Below are positions 22,659 to 35,600 of a stretch of DNA of 64,000 nucleotides, piece after piece. Location of the stretch: the NCBI GenBank assembly GCA_027924585.1, contig BSBM01000386.1, positions 420,001-484,000 on the forward strand. Direction: 5' to 3'. Position numbers and translations under genes: made by a program. The stretch's first letter is position 1, and every line of letters begins with the position of its first letter. The notes below the pieces were generated by a model. It was given only the letters and a program-made list of their open reading frames with translations, did no database searches and had not been told where the DNA came from. The DNA comes from Larix kaempferi (lineage: Eukaryota; Streptophyta; Pinopsida; Pinales; Pinaceae).

Positions 22659-23224
22659 TGGAATGTACCCAATAGGTTACTTCACTCAATTATCCATAAT
22701 AACACAAAGGGATCCATATAATCCTCAAAGGACAAATATTTATTATTAATTCATATTCAGTATACATATTCCCAAGATACAATTAGTGAGTATATAAATA
22801 CACGTAGAAGTAATAAGTCACGTTCCTTGGGAAAAAGTATGACTATTAATAATTATGATATAATAAATATAAGATATTAACCTATATGACTATTATTACA
22901 AAATAATGAATAATACATTATTAATATAATAGTAATATACTTTAGGCCCGTAGGGGTGTAGCTCAACCAGCGATTCGCTTGATATGAAGGACATGTTGTA
23001 AATGGAGGTCTCAAGCTCAAATCACCCCGGCTTACCTGTGCCCCATGCTTGCGGGATGTTGTGGGGCACCTAGGGGTATAGTGGTAGTGGGATTGGATCC
23101 CTAGACCCCGTGTCATGTGAGTACCAGCCCAATCCCCAGTTGTTGATTCCCCTAGTACAAAAAAAAAAATGTAATATACTTTAGGTATATAATAATAGTA
23201 ATATACTTTAGGTATATTACAACA
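22659..23224 (-). repeat. 5' LTR of a minus-strand LTR retrotransposon, containing a SINE
   Basis: On the minus strand this starts TGTTGTAATATACC and ends ACATTCCA. Two bases further is TGGTATTAGAGC (22645-22656), an initiator tRNA-Met primer-binding site with one mismatch. Without the SINE and its duplication it is about 327 bases. The right flank resumes a non-L1 LINE reading frame. The partner LTR was not found. Confidence 0.7.
22947..23170 (+). mobile_element. tRNA-derived SINE with poly(A) tail and 15-bp target duplication
   Basis: The head resembles a tRNA gene: an A-box-like GTAGCTCAACCAG at about 22957 and a B-box-like GGTCTCAAGCTCAAATC at about 23006, spaced as in pol III internal promoters. 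The body is followed by an A-rich tail of about 11 bases. GTAATATACTTTAGG occurs exactly on both sides (22932-22946 and 23171-23185), the expected target duplication. No protein is encoded, and such elements borrow LINE machinery. A further copy of the same 15-mer at 23200 belongs to the LTR itself. Confidence 0.85.
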
Positions 23225-23229
23225 TCATT

Positions 23230-24559
23230 CAACCACGAACCACCTCGTTACACTAAGGATCATTGCAGATGATTGTCGTAATAATAAATCCAATCTCTTT
23301 TGTTGCTTTGACTTTATATAAGACTTTGATACAATGCCTAGAAATAAGACGTGGAATATATTAGAAGAGCTAAAGGTTCCTTTCAAGTTGAGAGCTATTG
23401 CGATAAGGTTATACAAGATTGTCATTGCCAAGTTTAAGAACATTAAGAGTTGGTAGAAATATATTAATTGTAATATTGAATTTAAGCAAGGGCCCCCCCC
23501 TCCCCTACCCTTTTTGGCATATACATCGATAAGCTCGAAGATTGTTTAGAAGAAGTAGGTTGCATTGGCACGACATTACAAAAAATAGTCATCATACTTC
23601 TTCTCTATGCTGATGATATTGTTGTTATGGCAAGGTGTCCCTTTGATTTTAATACTTGCAACTAAGAATTCTCAAGGATTTATGTTCTAATATGGGTATG
23701 ACAGTTAACATCGAAAAAACACAAATTATGATTATCAAATCCAAGAAGGTCACTTATGCTAACTTCATGTATGACCATAACAACTCTAAGGAAGTTACTT
23801 CATACAAATATATTGGAATTGATATCCATCACAAGCTCAACTAGAACTATAGCATTCAGAAAAGGATGGAGGATGGAAATCTTATTTTAGTCTTGAAAAA
23901 AATTGTAAATCAACAAATCTTTTGATGTGGGATAAAAATAAGTTCCTCTTTGAAACTCTCGTCACCCCCATTATCTTATACGTGTGTAAATTTTGGGGTT
24001 GCAACATCTCTAGAGAATCTTGGAGAAAAAATGATTAAATACAGAAGTGTTAATAACTTATAACCTCAAAATTAAAAGCAATACGACCTATCATATTCTC
24101 CTCATACAAGTGGGTCTTTACCCCATCTAGAGCACGGCTATGCCTATGTACTTGATGTATAAGCATGAGATAAATAACATGGGAGACTAGAGGCTTTCCT
24201 AAAATTGCTTTAAAATCCATTTTAAACCACCTATGGCTCAAGCGGGGTTTGCATAAAGATGCTCTCGCTTGGTTAAACCATTGGGGAATCGATTGAAATG
24301 TCACTTACAAAATATCGATAATATTAAAAATACTATTACATCTAAGTTTAAAGAGAAATTATGGTGTGATAAAAATTTAGAGGTTAAAATAAAATTAAGA
24401 TATTATAACGATGTCACTAATTATAATCTAAAATATCAAAAGTATCTCTCTGTTTTAACCAATATAAAGAAGAAAATTAATATAGCCAAGATAAGAACAA
24501 ACTCTCATGATCTCCATAGTGAAACAAGGCGTTAGACAATTCCTAAAACACAGCGAACT
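23230..24559 (+). pseudogene. Non-L1 LINE reverse transcriptase, first part, interrupted
   Basis: A reverse transcriptase of a non-LTR retrotransposon is spread over several frames. Landmarks are HLVTLRIIADDCRNNKS, then FDTMPRNKTWNILEELKVP, KQGPPP (normally KQGCPLSP), LLYADDIVVMARCP with the catalytic YADD intact (about 23610), SNMGMTVNIEKTQIMIIKSK and YKYIGIDIHHKLN, then VCKFWGCNISRESWRK. The thumb/C-terminal part reads LHKDALAWLNHWGID and ITSKFKEKLWCDKNLEVKIK. It stops mid-frame at IPKTQRTV, where a 5.3-kb insertion begins. The arrangement differs from plant L1 ORF2 and is closer in style to I/jockey-type elements, which is inference. The start of the protein is missing on the left. Confidence 0.8.
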
Positions 24560-27500
24560 GTGTTGTCTCCTGAGATGTACTAGGCTGTATTTTAATACAT
24601 GTCAAGGCATGATGAGTCTCAAATTTTAAATATTTAGAGCTAATTTGTAGTAAATGAGATGTGAATTTGAATTTTATTGAATCTATTTGCAGGTAAACGA
24701 TTATGAACTATCTTGGATGTAGAAAATTATTTCAGAGGAATATTATGAAGTGTATTCAGCATTGTAGGTATATATGAAGGTGAATTTTATAAAATGAGAC
24801 AATTTAGAGATGTAAGAGGTGCCTTCATGACAAATCTCTCACACTCAATGGAAGCAAAACATACTGATCTTTTATGGAAAATAATTAAGTTGTTTAATAC
24901 AAAATGCAAATTGTTCTTGAGTTCTTATAAAATTTCAAATGGAAACATGGACATACATTCATGACATACAATAGAAGAAAAGTCCAACTATTGTTAAATC
25001 ACATGAAGACATCATACGAACGAAGCAGAGTTCATACATGATCAAATCTCTACTTCAATCTCAACATTCTACTATATATTCACATCATTGATACAAATAT
25101 ATGAGAATATATTGCTCAAGATTTTATTAATCTCTCAAGAAATATTTACATGGATAATGGAATTAGATATGGTAACAACTAGAGTAAAACACAATTATAG
25201 AGAAAAACATCTCTGGTACACTCCAAAAATGTATCTCAAAAATAGTTATTACATACAAAACCATACAAATGACTCAACAATTTCAGAGAACCTCTCAAAA
25301 ATGCCATCCCTAATTACAAATCCTGGATGGTATTTTATAGCCTTAAAGTGTGTAACTGCTTTTCATTCCTCTTAACTAATCTCTAACCATATTTACTTCT
25401 GTCACTGTCAATTTTTTACAATGTTGTTTACAACTTTTGACATGTTTTATTATTACTTTTTCTTACTCGCCCCTTTTACCTTTTTTCTGAATTGGAGGGG
25501 GAAGTGTCTGTCCACCTATCTGCCCACTTGTTGGTACACTTGGCTATCCAATTGGTCTAGTAGCAATCTTCCCTACGAACTGATGCTTGTCCTCCTGGTG
25601 GCATAAAGTCTTGATGACTTGGCTACACTGTTGACTATCCCATTGTTTCTCCTTATGTTTGTCCTCGTGACTATCTTGATAGTTTCCCTTGGGGTGGAAA
25701 ATGAGTTTCTAATACTTAGATACTGAATTCCAGTCTTTTCCTATGGGATAATGATGTGTTGTTAGGGCCTCTAATGGTATTTCAACATAAGTTGTTTTCT
25801 CATATGATATAGGCATTAGATTTCTTAACATGTTCTTAAGAATGACCCAGATCTCAAACTCAGTTCTTATCCTATCAAACACTTCATATCCACTTATTTC
25901 TCCTTCTAGTACATCAAATTGTACTACTTCATTCTTCATTTGCATCAACTTTTCCTTATATTATTCTTTCTTATACATTTCCCCATGGATGTGGTAGGCC
26001 TAATTTGATGACATAACTGAAGATACCTTAGAAGGATCAAGAGACTTGTTCAGTGGGGGCCTTTATTTTGCTATGAGTTATCTTCATCAATGTCTGCTTT
26101 GTGAACATTTGATTTGCTAACTTCTTCTTGAGTTGTTTTTTCCATATCAAATTCATATTGGATCACATCACATTGATCCCATTTTTTTAGAATCTCTTGT
26201 GTTATTCTGTCCCATGACACTTTGTTGGTTCTTCTCAATAGATCTTCTCCTTGTATATCCAATTGTAACTTGGTGACTTGGCTCTTTAAATCATCCCTCT
26301 CATTTTCCAAGTCATCAATTAATTCATTTTCAAACTCTACAATTCTGCTATCTTTCTGACTTAATTCATCCTCTAGCTCTTTAATTCCGATATCCATGTT
26401 ATTTGCTTGTTGAGTGGGGATATCTTCTTCCATTTCATCTATTGTTTGTTCTAATGAAGCTTTCGTTTCATACTCCTTTGGGATCTTCTTTGTCTCCCAT
26501 TTTGGTTGAGAAATATGTTGCATAATGGGGGATGATTCTGTAGGGATAGGATCAGTAGACAATGATGTATTAAATAGCTTTGAGGTAGAAATTTACGGTT
26601 CTAATTCATTTATTTTATTCTCATATTCCTCTGCTTGGTTGTTGTATTTCCTCATGCTCTCATATATTTTATCATTTTATTCTTCCATCTTCAATGATTC
26701 AGGGGTTTGGACTGGTTGTGCCTCAAGCATTTTCAATTTCTTTCTAAGATGTTCAATTTCATTATCTTTCTACTGCAACAGATATTTGGAATGGGAAAAT
26801 TCTACTGGATCCACTCCTAAAGCTACAATTTTTCTTTCTAGCTCTTTAATGGTCACTTGCTTTGCTTTGAAAACTACCCTCTCTGCTTTTAACAATTGCT
26901 CAAATTTCTGCATTTCCATCCTTAGCCTCCTTTTAGTAGCAGTAGATTGAAATACATATTTTCATATCATGTCACTAGCTTTCCTGTAAAAGTCTATTTT
27001 ATCCAGATTACCAAAAATTTTGAAGTCCACTTTGTATTCATTTGCTCTCCATTTGTTGAATGTGGAAGGTATAGGAACTTTAGGTTCTAGGAAAATTATT
27101 CTGAAAGTATCATCTTTGTGATCTACCACATTAATCTTTGTGATCTTCCTCTTATATTCAAATATTTGGTATGAAGATATGATTTCACTGGAACTGGACC
27201 TACAGAGGGTGAGGCCTGCTGCACCTAAGGCATTGTAAATTCTATGGAGGGATAATGGTTGAAATTTATTGGTGTACCATCTCTTCCAATTGGTGGCTCC
27301 TCTAACAACTCAGCCAAATATTTCCGGAGCTCATCACTCCCTTATTTTCCCACCAATGTTTGCTATTCCCCTTCTCCCTCTTTTGTTCTCTCCTTTTTAC
27401 TTTCGGGTCCCTTCTCAACCCCATCAATATCCATATATTTTTGGAGATACTCATCTCCTCTCTTCTTCCCTAGTTGTGAATCTATGATATTCTGCTCCTT

Positions 27501-29899
27501 TTCATTGTTCTGAACTACTAGGACTTGCTCCCAAGTTTACAAATTGGCAAATTTTCTCCCACTCAGGCCTGAGGACATAACTATATGAATATTTTGTATT
27601 TAAAATCCTCAACTTGGAGATAATATGGTGAGGATCATAAGATTCTTTCTCTACCTTTTCTAGATTGATTTATTTCAAAAAATCCACCATATATTGTAAG
27701 GAATTTTCCCATTTTACCCATAAAAATCCCCGGATCTTTTGGTAGTAGAAAAGTTCTCTAGCGTTTAGAATGCACAAAATGCAATTGATCAGAAATGAAC
27801 CTTTGCTTAGTGTATTCCATTGCAAATACCATTGTTGTAAGGAAGGTTGGTGATTTTTATGTCTCCTATTCGAAACCATATATCCTTAATATGGTATAAT
27901 CCTCATATAGGAACTAGTATTCTACTCTCACATCTTGACTCAATGTTAGGAGCTTCTTATTTTCTGGAAACATTCTTGGTGGGGAGGAATCATGCATCAA
28001 GGTGTATGTGATGACCATGAATTTGTTTGCAAATTCTTTGTAATTAGTGTTTCCATGCTTTCTTAGGATCAAATCACTCCACTCATAAACATGTAGTTGA
28101 TTTCCTACTTCATTTATGACTTTTAGGTTCAGGCTTTTGTAATGCTCATAATTTTGATAGAAAAACATGTAGAAGAGGTGGGATGGATATCTGCATTGTT
28201 CCATAGTAGAGAGTTCTTCCAAATGGGTTTGGATAGCTTGAGCTAGGTGATTTCATATGTTAAAATTTGGGGGCATAACCCCGACAATAGGGGTTAGGCA
28301 ACTTAAAAAACCTAAAACAATTCCATCTGCATTACTGTCATTGTCTTATCCTAATATAGTGCAGATTAGGGATATGGGTTTCTTTGAATTATCAAAGAAA
28401 TTCACTATTTCATGAGGAGAAGGTGAGGTAGGGGTTGGATACCCCTCTTTCATATGTTGAGATAAAATATGGTTTCTTTCAATGGGTTTCAATGCCTAAT
28501 AATATGTGGCTAGGTTTTCTTCATGGAGAACTTGCAAAGATAGGAAATCAGGAAAACACAACATCTTTTCAATAACATCCTCGGTTATAATACACAGTGT
28601 TTTGGAATAGTCTGTAGATAGGATGGTCCATCTACTGGGTGAATAGATAATTGAGCACCGGGTGATGAATTCTGGAAAATAAACAGTGTGAGGGAAAACA
28701 AATTGGACCAAATTGGTTTCCTAGAGGTGACAAGGGTCTCGACCAGCAACGGCTTGGGATTAGGCCTCTCAAATAATGCCATTTAGGTCAGAATAATTGA
28801 CCACGGTATTGAAAATGTTGGCATCATGGTCATAGATGTGATAATCTCCATAGAATCTATGTTTCAGGAGCTTGATTCTGGACAAGGATGCCATGTGCAG
28901 CTAAATTGGCAGGGATTGGTGGGTAACAACAAATGTGGCAGAGCTATCAGAAGGTAAAAACCCTTTTATATTTTATACTAAGGTAAAAGGATGGAAAATG
29001 TTTCAGTACAAGAATTACCCAGAGGGTAAAATATCATCACCATGCTAATAATTTTGTGCATAGGTTCTAATTATACTTGTCCGATGGGTGCAGTTGGCTT
29101 TCATCTTCTTCTTGATGAGCGAAAATAAAATAAATATTTGAATTTTCATCACTTTAAAGGTTGAACCAAATTTAAATTTGAATAGCTAGCAATCATTTAT
29201 TCAGTGTGCCTAAATGACATCATATGGTGTCACTTGAACCCAATTGACACATGTCATATTATGGTTGGTCAACGTGGGTGCCATCTTATCTTTTCTTCTC
29301 TTGAGAGGAGGCTTGTTTGGCACTTTGGTTTCTCGGGCAGAAACTACTCCAGTTTGCAAAGGTGGTAACAGCTCGGAGGCATGGTGTTTTTGGAGAGGGA
29401 TCTGAGGAGTTGCTATCAATCATATATTCCCATGTGTCCATGGTGGTTTTGGGCCAATGACTTATCGAAGCACTTTTAAAATGCATGTATTTTCATGATG
29501 CACTTTCAATATCAACCGTTGATCTCTAAGGCATGCGCTTGATCTACTCAATCATCCTTGATAACCCTCTCGCATCTTGGCAATGAGTTGGGCCTATCCG
29601 TCTTTGATTTGATGGATCCTAGGTGTGATCTGCCCGGTCACTTTATAGCTCCTAAACACTCTAGCCCCAAGTCACCATTCTTGGTCTTATGCCTCTTTTG
29701 TTTTGGGCACCCGGTTTCTTTCCTTTTACCTCATGGTTTCCATCCCATTTGGTCGCATCACCTTTCCCTATATTTCTTTGAGCACCTTTGTGGCTTATGA
29801 AGCTTTAGGCTAAGCCCTTGAGGGATTAAATTAGGTATTTTCGATTCTTTTAAAAGCTCCTTGGGGCTTATGAATCCTAGACTATTTTGAGTGATAACA
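24560..29899 (-). mobile_element. Unclassified TG...CA insertion carrying a coiled-coil gene (5.3 kb)
   Basis: The insertion is defined by the LINE reading frame that stops at IPKTQRTV on its left and resumes at ERICHLCE on its right. Its ends read TGTTG and AACA, the TG...CA form of LTR elements. The boundaries are good to a few bases, and I could not settle a target duplication. A single large gene runs on the minus strand. I found no reverse transcriptase, integrase, transposase or obvious LTR pair. The 900 bases at the right end (5' on the minus strand) and the 1.1 kb at the left are non-coding. Confidence 0.6.
25709..28894 (-). pseudogene. Unknown two-part protein: globular N-terminal half, coiled-coil C-terminal half
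   Basis: I do not recognise this gene. The likely start is MASLSRIKLLKHRF at 28894, about 80 bases after a TATA-like AGTATAAAATATAAAA. Frames shift several times: ERPNPKPLLVETLVTS, then FVFPHTVYFPEFITRC with SPSRWTILSTDYSKT and ITEDVIEKMLCFPDFLSLQ, then EELSTMEQCRYPSHLFYMFF and HVYEWSDLILRKHGNTNYKE. The C-terminal half (26950-26071) is a long Glu/Lys/Gln-rich coiled coil (LRMEMQKFEQLLKAERVVF, then IKELEDELSQKDSRIVEFE). The last block at 25948-25709 is globular. Total length is about 1,060 codons. A similar layout occurs in the plus-strand gene at 32662. A gag-like structural protein of a non-autonomous element is possible but unproven. Confidence 0.5.
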
Positions 29900-30050
29900 T
29901 GTTGAAAGGATTTGCCATCTCTGTGAGACTATGGGTGTTGAGGATGAAAATCACTTTATCTTAGAGAGCCCTGCATACACCCACATTAAATCTCTATTTC
30001 AAAGTATGTATTAAAATACAAACCTTCTTAACCTATCAAAACTACAATGA
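29900..30050 (+). pseudogene. Non-L1 LINE, second part (C-terminal zinc-binding region)
   Basis: The frame ERICHLCETMGVEDENHFIL followed by SPAYTHIKSLFQSMY continues the protein cut at 24559. The C-x2-C...H pattern is the terminal zinc-binding motif of many LINE ORF2 proteins. Homology ends in AATACAAACCTTCTT, where composite repeat X begins. Confidence 0.8.
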
Positions 30051-30585
30051 GTTAAGAACCTATAAAAATCTGTTATGATTCATTAATGAACCAATAATAT
30101 AATATGGTTGTTATAATTCATTAATCCAACCAATGTTTATGCTTCATATGTTTCTATCAGGAAATCATAATCCTCCACCACACCACCAAATAATATAATA
30201 TGGTTGTTATTGTTCATTAATCCAACCAATGTTTAAGCTTCATATGTTCCTATCATGAAATCATAATCCTCCACCACACCACCAAATACCATAATATGGT
30301 TGTTAAGGTTTATTAATCCAGCCAATGTTTATGCTTCATATGTTCCTATCATGAAATCATAATACGTAAATGACATCATCATCATCCAAGTAGAGTGTCA
30401 TACTAATCATGTGTTGGCCACATTATTAAATATATGAGAAACATCATTAATACCTAATAATATAATAAGGTTGTTGTGGTTCATTTAATCCAACCAATGT
30501 TTAAGCTTCATAGGTTCCTCACTACGAATTTGACAACTAAGTTATGATAGGTTTTTCCATCTTTGGAATAATAATAATAATAATA
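30014..30585. repeat. Composite repeat X, copy 2, left part (four about 100-bp units)
   Basis: Four diverged units with ATAATATGGTTGTTA, TTAATCCAACCAATGTTTA and CATATGTTCCTATCATGAAA are followed by an (AAT)n microsatellite. Copy 1 at 9987 has one unit fewer. The block is cut at the microsatellite by the 6.0-kb insertion and continues at 36633. Confidence 0.8.
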
Positions 30586-30764
30586 TGTTGCTGCTGCAAC
30601 CACTTCCCCAATAATTTCTTGAAATTGTAGGGCCCCCCTTTTATTTTTTAGTAGACTTAGAGTTTAGCTCATCCTAGAAAAGTTCACTTTCAACACTTAG
30701 AAATTCTCCTGAAAATAAATCAAAGAAGGCGATTTTTGACTAAGTAAAACTTAGGTTTTTGAGT

Positions 30765-31370
30765 TGAAACAGTCGGAGCAACTCGGCAACTTGAGCCGAA
30801 AAGGTCGTAATAAAAGTTGGTTTTTTGGGTGAAGTCCTTGTTTTGGAGAAACTCGGTGAGTTGAGTGGACACGGTCGGAACAACTCGATGAGTGTCGCCA
30901 AAACAATCGGAGTGTTTTCGCGATCAGGCTTAAACACTTAGAGTATTTTGAAGTTGTGCATTGGAGGAACAGATTAGTAATTCACACCGACCGTTTTGGA
31001 AATAAAGCTTCAATCATGTTGAAACGCGCCGGCGGGGAAAACACCAGACACACCGATGAAAAGATCGGCAAAAAGAATATTGGCATAAATGGCTAAGTGC
31101 CGCGACCTGTTTCGCAGAAACTCGGAGAATTTCGCCGAAACGGACGTCGGAGAAACAGAAAGGGCGATGAGCGCCAATGCAAGAACACAAAGGAAAACTC
31201 GCGAAGTAACACCGACGTTTCAGCTAAACTCAGAAAGTGTCTCCGAAACAATCACAAGCAAATTTTGAAACTCGCAAGGTGATGCCAAAAAGAGGCCATC
31301 GGCACAAGTTTGAGAACGTTGCCGACGCATTTCACGGCAACTAAGCGAGTTGCTTTGAAACGGTCCGCGG
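30765..31370. repeat. Degenerate repeats in the 5' region of the 6.0-kb insertion
   Basis: At least six imperfect copies of a unit with AACTCGG-NGA-NTT followed by GCCGAAAC and GTCGGA occur at about 30772, 30849, 31119, 31225, 31268 and 31335. Spacing is irregular. The G/C content is well above the surroundings. Position just upstream of a TATA box suggests an enhancer-like or U3-like array. Confidence 0.65.
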
Positions 31371-31489
31371 CAAGTTCTTTTTTGGAAGTGACGTGGAAAT
31401 GATATTTTCACGCTGAAACAGGGTTTGGTCATTAATGACCCCACTAAATCCCACCCCGTTCGCATTTATTGCTTAGTTTTTCAAAAGGT

Positions 31490-31497
31490 TATATATA
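31490..31497 (+). promoter_or_regulatory. TATA box of the 6.0-kb insertion
   Basis: TATATATA is followed by GGGAAAAAGCCATTTTTG. It lies downstream of the degenerate repeat array and 1.17 kb upstream of the gene's likely start, so a spliced or long leader is implied. Confidence 0.5.
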
Positions 31498-32661
31498 GGG
31501 AAAAAGCCATTTTTGTTTGACATTGCAAAACGTCGTTTTAAGTGATTTTTACCTCCACCAATCGTCGATCACCAGGCATATCAACGCCATTGAACTCGAT
31601 TTTGCATCCATTTCGCAACTAACAGATAGGTTATCTCATACCTTCGTGCTCATTTTTAAGTTGACTTTGTTGTTTTCTTTTGGGCATTTTTGGTTTCTTA
31701 TAAGAAATTGGTTTTCCTTGCTGCAAGTTTATCCATATCACTCTGACTTGTTAGGGAAAACCATTTGTGGGGTTTAGAGTTGCTGTTGAAAGGGGGTCTT
31801 TGATTTCACATATCCTGGGTTTCTCTTATCCGGATAGTCACCCTACCTCATTTTCAACACCCGGGCGAGCCCTTCGATGATCCTCGTTTCTTTCTAATTG
31901 GCCTAATCGCATATGGGGTGTGATTTTGGCCACGAAGAGCAAATTTTTCCTGCAACCACCGAATTGGAACAACGGCCTCTTTGTTTCCTTGGAACCAACT
32001 TAGAAAACCAAAGTAATAAGCATTTCAAACATTTTTTCACGGACATATAAATCAAGATGGTTGTGCAGTTTCCACTCATTTGCTCGTACTTTTACCCTTG
32101 CAAAGAACCGACCCTGATGTATCCTCACCGAGGCCGTCATGTTTTTAGGATCCCCGCAGTATTCTCCCGTGTGGTTGTTCTATTAGTGATAGATTTGGTT
32201 GTTGCGTCCTACCTATCGCTCGCTCAAACCCTGATTTTCCACAGAATGATGATAATTCGAGATCGGCTCGTATCTATAAACCCAAAAACATGCACTTAAT
32301 TCTTTTTCTTCATAGAATGAACCTGATGAATACACTTCATATAATCCCTTATGGAAAATCATTTAAATATTGGTTTAACCATTTTCACGAGCTTTTATGT
32401 ACCACCGACAGCTATATTGTGTTTATTAATGAAAATTTTTGGGAATAATATTTTTTGAAATAATTTTGCATACTTTTCTCAGTTGCATATTATATCCCAC
32501 ACACCTGCATAATATTGAAACAAAGCAAAAACCTTGAAAACATGGAATTAATTGATCTCTCAACTTAGCTTATTGTTAGTAGTATGGAATAAAAATGCTT
32601 TACAAACTTCTGGTTGAGTTTTGCTTACACATTGTTTTCAATTTTTCATCAAGATTTAGAA

Positions 32662-35600
32662 ATGCCAAAAAAGAGTGCCAAGAGGAAGTCTAAGGAAACC
32701 GAATCAAAATCGGACGTGGAGATTGTAGTTGACACCACGATAGAAACCATGTTCGAAGATACTAAAGCAGTAATGGGAATTGTCCCAGAATTCAAGTGGG
32801 GAGAATTGTATCAGATGACCCGGGACCAAAATATTCCTAATGCATCTCTCGAAGAAATGATCTTGTATCAAAAAATTAAGAAATCAGGCATCACCAAATC
32901 ATCCACACGCCCGGAAATTTTTCCCTGCTCAGAATTCATTGGATGGATCCTTCCACATGTGGATGTCACATCAAGAATCATCTCTGACACAAAATGGGAA
33001 AGATTTTCCTCTTTCAATCCAGGTCATATAGCGGCAGCATACAAACTACCACCACCCAAGGTCATGTTAATTGAAGACTAGATCAAGAGTATAAACATAG
33101 ACCACTTAGAATATGCTAAGAAAATGGTAGTCTCAGGGAAGCAATTGAGGCAAAAATCAAGTGGGGAGTATGAAAGTCAAATCCTAAGAACCCCTTTCAG
33201 AATTATAGCTCTGATGCTAAGCAGAATTTTCTGCAGAGAAAATGGAAACATCTATAAGATAAATTGGGTACCCATGATTTATCACATAGCTTTCCACGGC
33301 ACTATGTTTAACTGGGAAAACATCATCTCGGGCATCCTGGCATCAACAATAGCAGCAACACAAGGAGGATTAACTCAGAAAAAAACATAATTTTACATGT
33401 CCTCGTAGCTCATAGACTACATACTAGTCAGGAACTCATTTCCTAAGCTGGGTGTATTTGGAATCAGGAAGAATCTCCTATTTATGTGGCCTACCATATC
33501 TTGTGGGCCCATATATATGACAGCCAATATAAAATTATCTGTGAAGAGTTTATCATCCCTCTTTATTGGTTAATTTTCAATGAGGAACCAAACTGCCTAT
33601 CTGAAAACGCAATGGCAGTGATAAATAAATACAAAGATTATTACTTTTCGCAAGAAGGAACATATATCAGAATGTATGGATGTTCCAGAGCTCCATCCCT
33701 TATGCCTAAATATGCCACCGATTTTGTGGTCCACAAAGAGGCTGTGAGGCAAGTTTTCATTAATGGCATTGGTAGTTTTCTGCATGATAGCAAGAAGGCC
33801 TCCTTCCCACCGTTACCCTTCTGTATTGGGGCATACAAATTCACCAAGGTTAAAGGTGTTGAAGCTTTCATTAAATATTTGGAATCATTTCACTTTGGAG
33901 TGAAGAGTTTCGCAAGAAATGACAGCCACGGTAAGGTTGTCGAGCATTGTGCGTCAATCAGAATACATTATGAATATACCAATCACTTCGGCAAATGCAA
34001 AGAGGTATACAAAAGAGAAAGCAAAATGACTGAGTTGAACAAACGTTTTGTTCTGAAAAGCAGCATCAGCCTAGGTCATGCTGCCACTACTGCAATGGAA
34101 ATAGAAAGGCAACGAAAGTAAAGAGAAGAATCCATAAGGCTACAAGTGGAAGAAGCAAAGCAGAAGATGAAGGAAGAAGCAGAGTGGAACCTGAAAGAAG
34201 AAACAGAAAAGAAGCAGATAGAGGAGGCCCAAAAGTTGCAAAGAATAGAAGAGAAATGACAAGAAAATAAATGGAGGAAAAAAAACAAGAAGAACAAAGA
34301 GAAGCAGCTGAGAAGAAAGAAAGAGAAGATAAGTCCAAGGAAGCTATGGAAAGCATGGAAACTCAAGGTGGAAACCCAAATATACAACACATGGACATAG
34401 ACCCACCTGAAGTATTAGGTGTCACGCTGACCAAAGGTCACCTCCCATTTAATGAGTTGGGGCTCACATCTTTCACCCTGTCAAAGAACCACACCGTGGC
34501 CAGATTGGACACGATTATTTTTTATTCAGGGAGAAATACCATCACAAGGAAGACAGAGAAGAGATTGAAAATGGGCACCCAACCTGATGTGGTTACTATC
34601 CAGGAAAACACGATCCTGGAGGGTACTCATAAGGACCCTAAATTCACAGCCTCTGTAAGTATAGCAGCTGCACAATCAAGTGCAAACAATGTAGACAAGT
34701 TGTTGAATGATATTGAGCGCAACAAGGGAAAAATGTTGAAATTAAAGGATAACTTGGTAAAGGTGCGTGGAGAAGGTATAGAGTTGAAAAGGAGTTATGA
34801 GGCCATAATCACAGAAAAGGAAAGATTATTGTCTAACTATCAGGGTTTGGACGCAAAGAAAGATGCATTGACTGTATAGATAGTGATAATGGAGGGTGAA
34901 AGAAGTGACTTTGAAGCCCGCATCAATGAATTGGAAGCAAGAGAGTCAGCGGCAAATCAGCAAGCTGAATATTTGCAAACTCAGATTGGGGAATTGATCA
35001 AAGAAAAGGAATCCTTGTCAAGACAGTTAGAATTGGCAAACAATAGGAGACAAGACCTGACTCCTTTCTATGAGTAGGCATGCAAAATTCAAGAGAAAAT
35101 ATATCACTCACAGGAATTGAGCACTGAAGAAATATACAAGATTAAAATAATGATAGCAAGGATGAAAGAGATTGATGCATAAGCAATGAGGATCAGGAAA
35201 ATATTAGTGAAAACTGAAACTAAGATTAAGAAGCAGATGACGTGGAGAGAAGGAAAAGCAGAATTCCCTGATCACCTACCTCAAAAGACGATTGCAAGCT
35301 CTAATTTAGACATAGATCTTCTTGAATTTTGCATAAAAGATGGAAAAAGGATAATGATATAATCCCTAAGACTATCAAAAAGTGTGTGGGTTTCTACTAG
35401 AGGATTCAGCAGATTCACGAAAAATGTCAACTCACTATGCCTCCAACTATGGATGTGCTGCCTGACAGGGATCAACGTTTGATGGAGTTGCAGAATGCAC
35501 TGAAAGATGACCTGGACTACATTAAAAAAATGGAAATGTTGACAGGAGAATATCTCCATCAGTTCATTGGGCAAGCATCCATCAATGCTTATTTTCTGGA

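Noticed and set aside
30765-31370. Short open frames within the degenerate repeat array
   Set aside because: They arise from the repeated G/C-rich unit and lie upstream of the TATA box.
34076-34390. Minus-strand frames rich in Phe, Leu and Ser that look like membrane proteins
   Set aside because: They are the antisense of the Lys/Glu-rich coiled-coil codons of the plus-strand gene.
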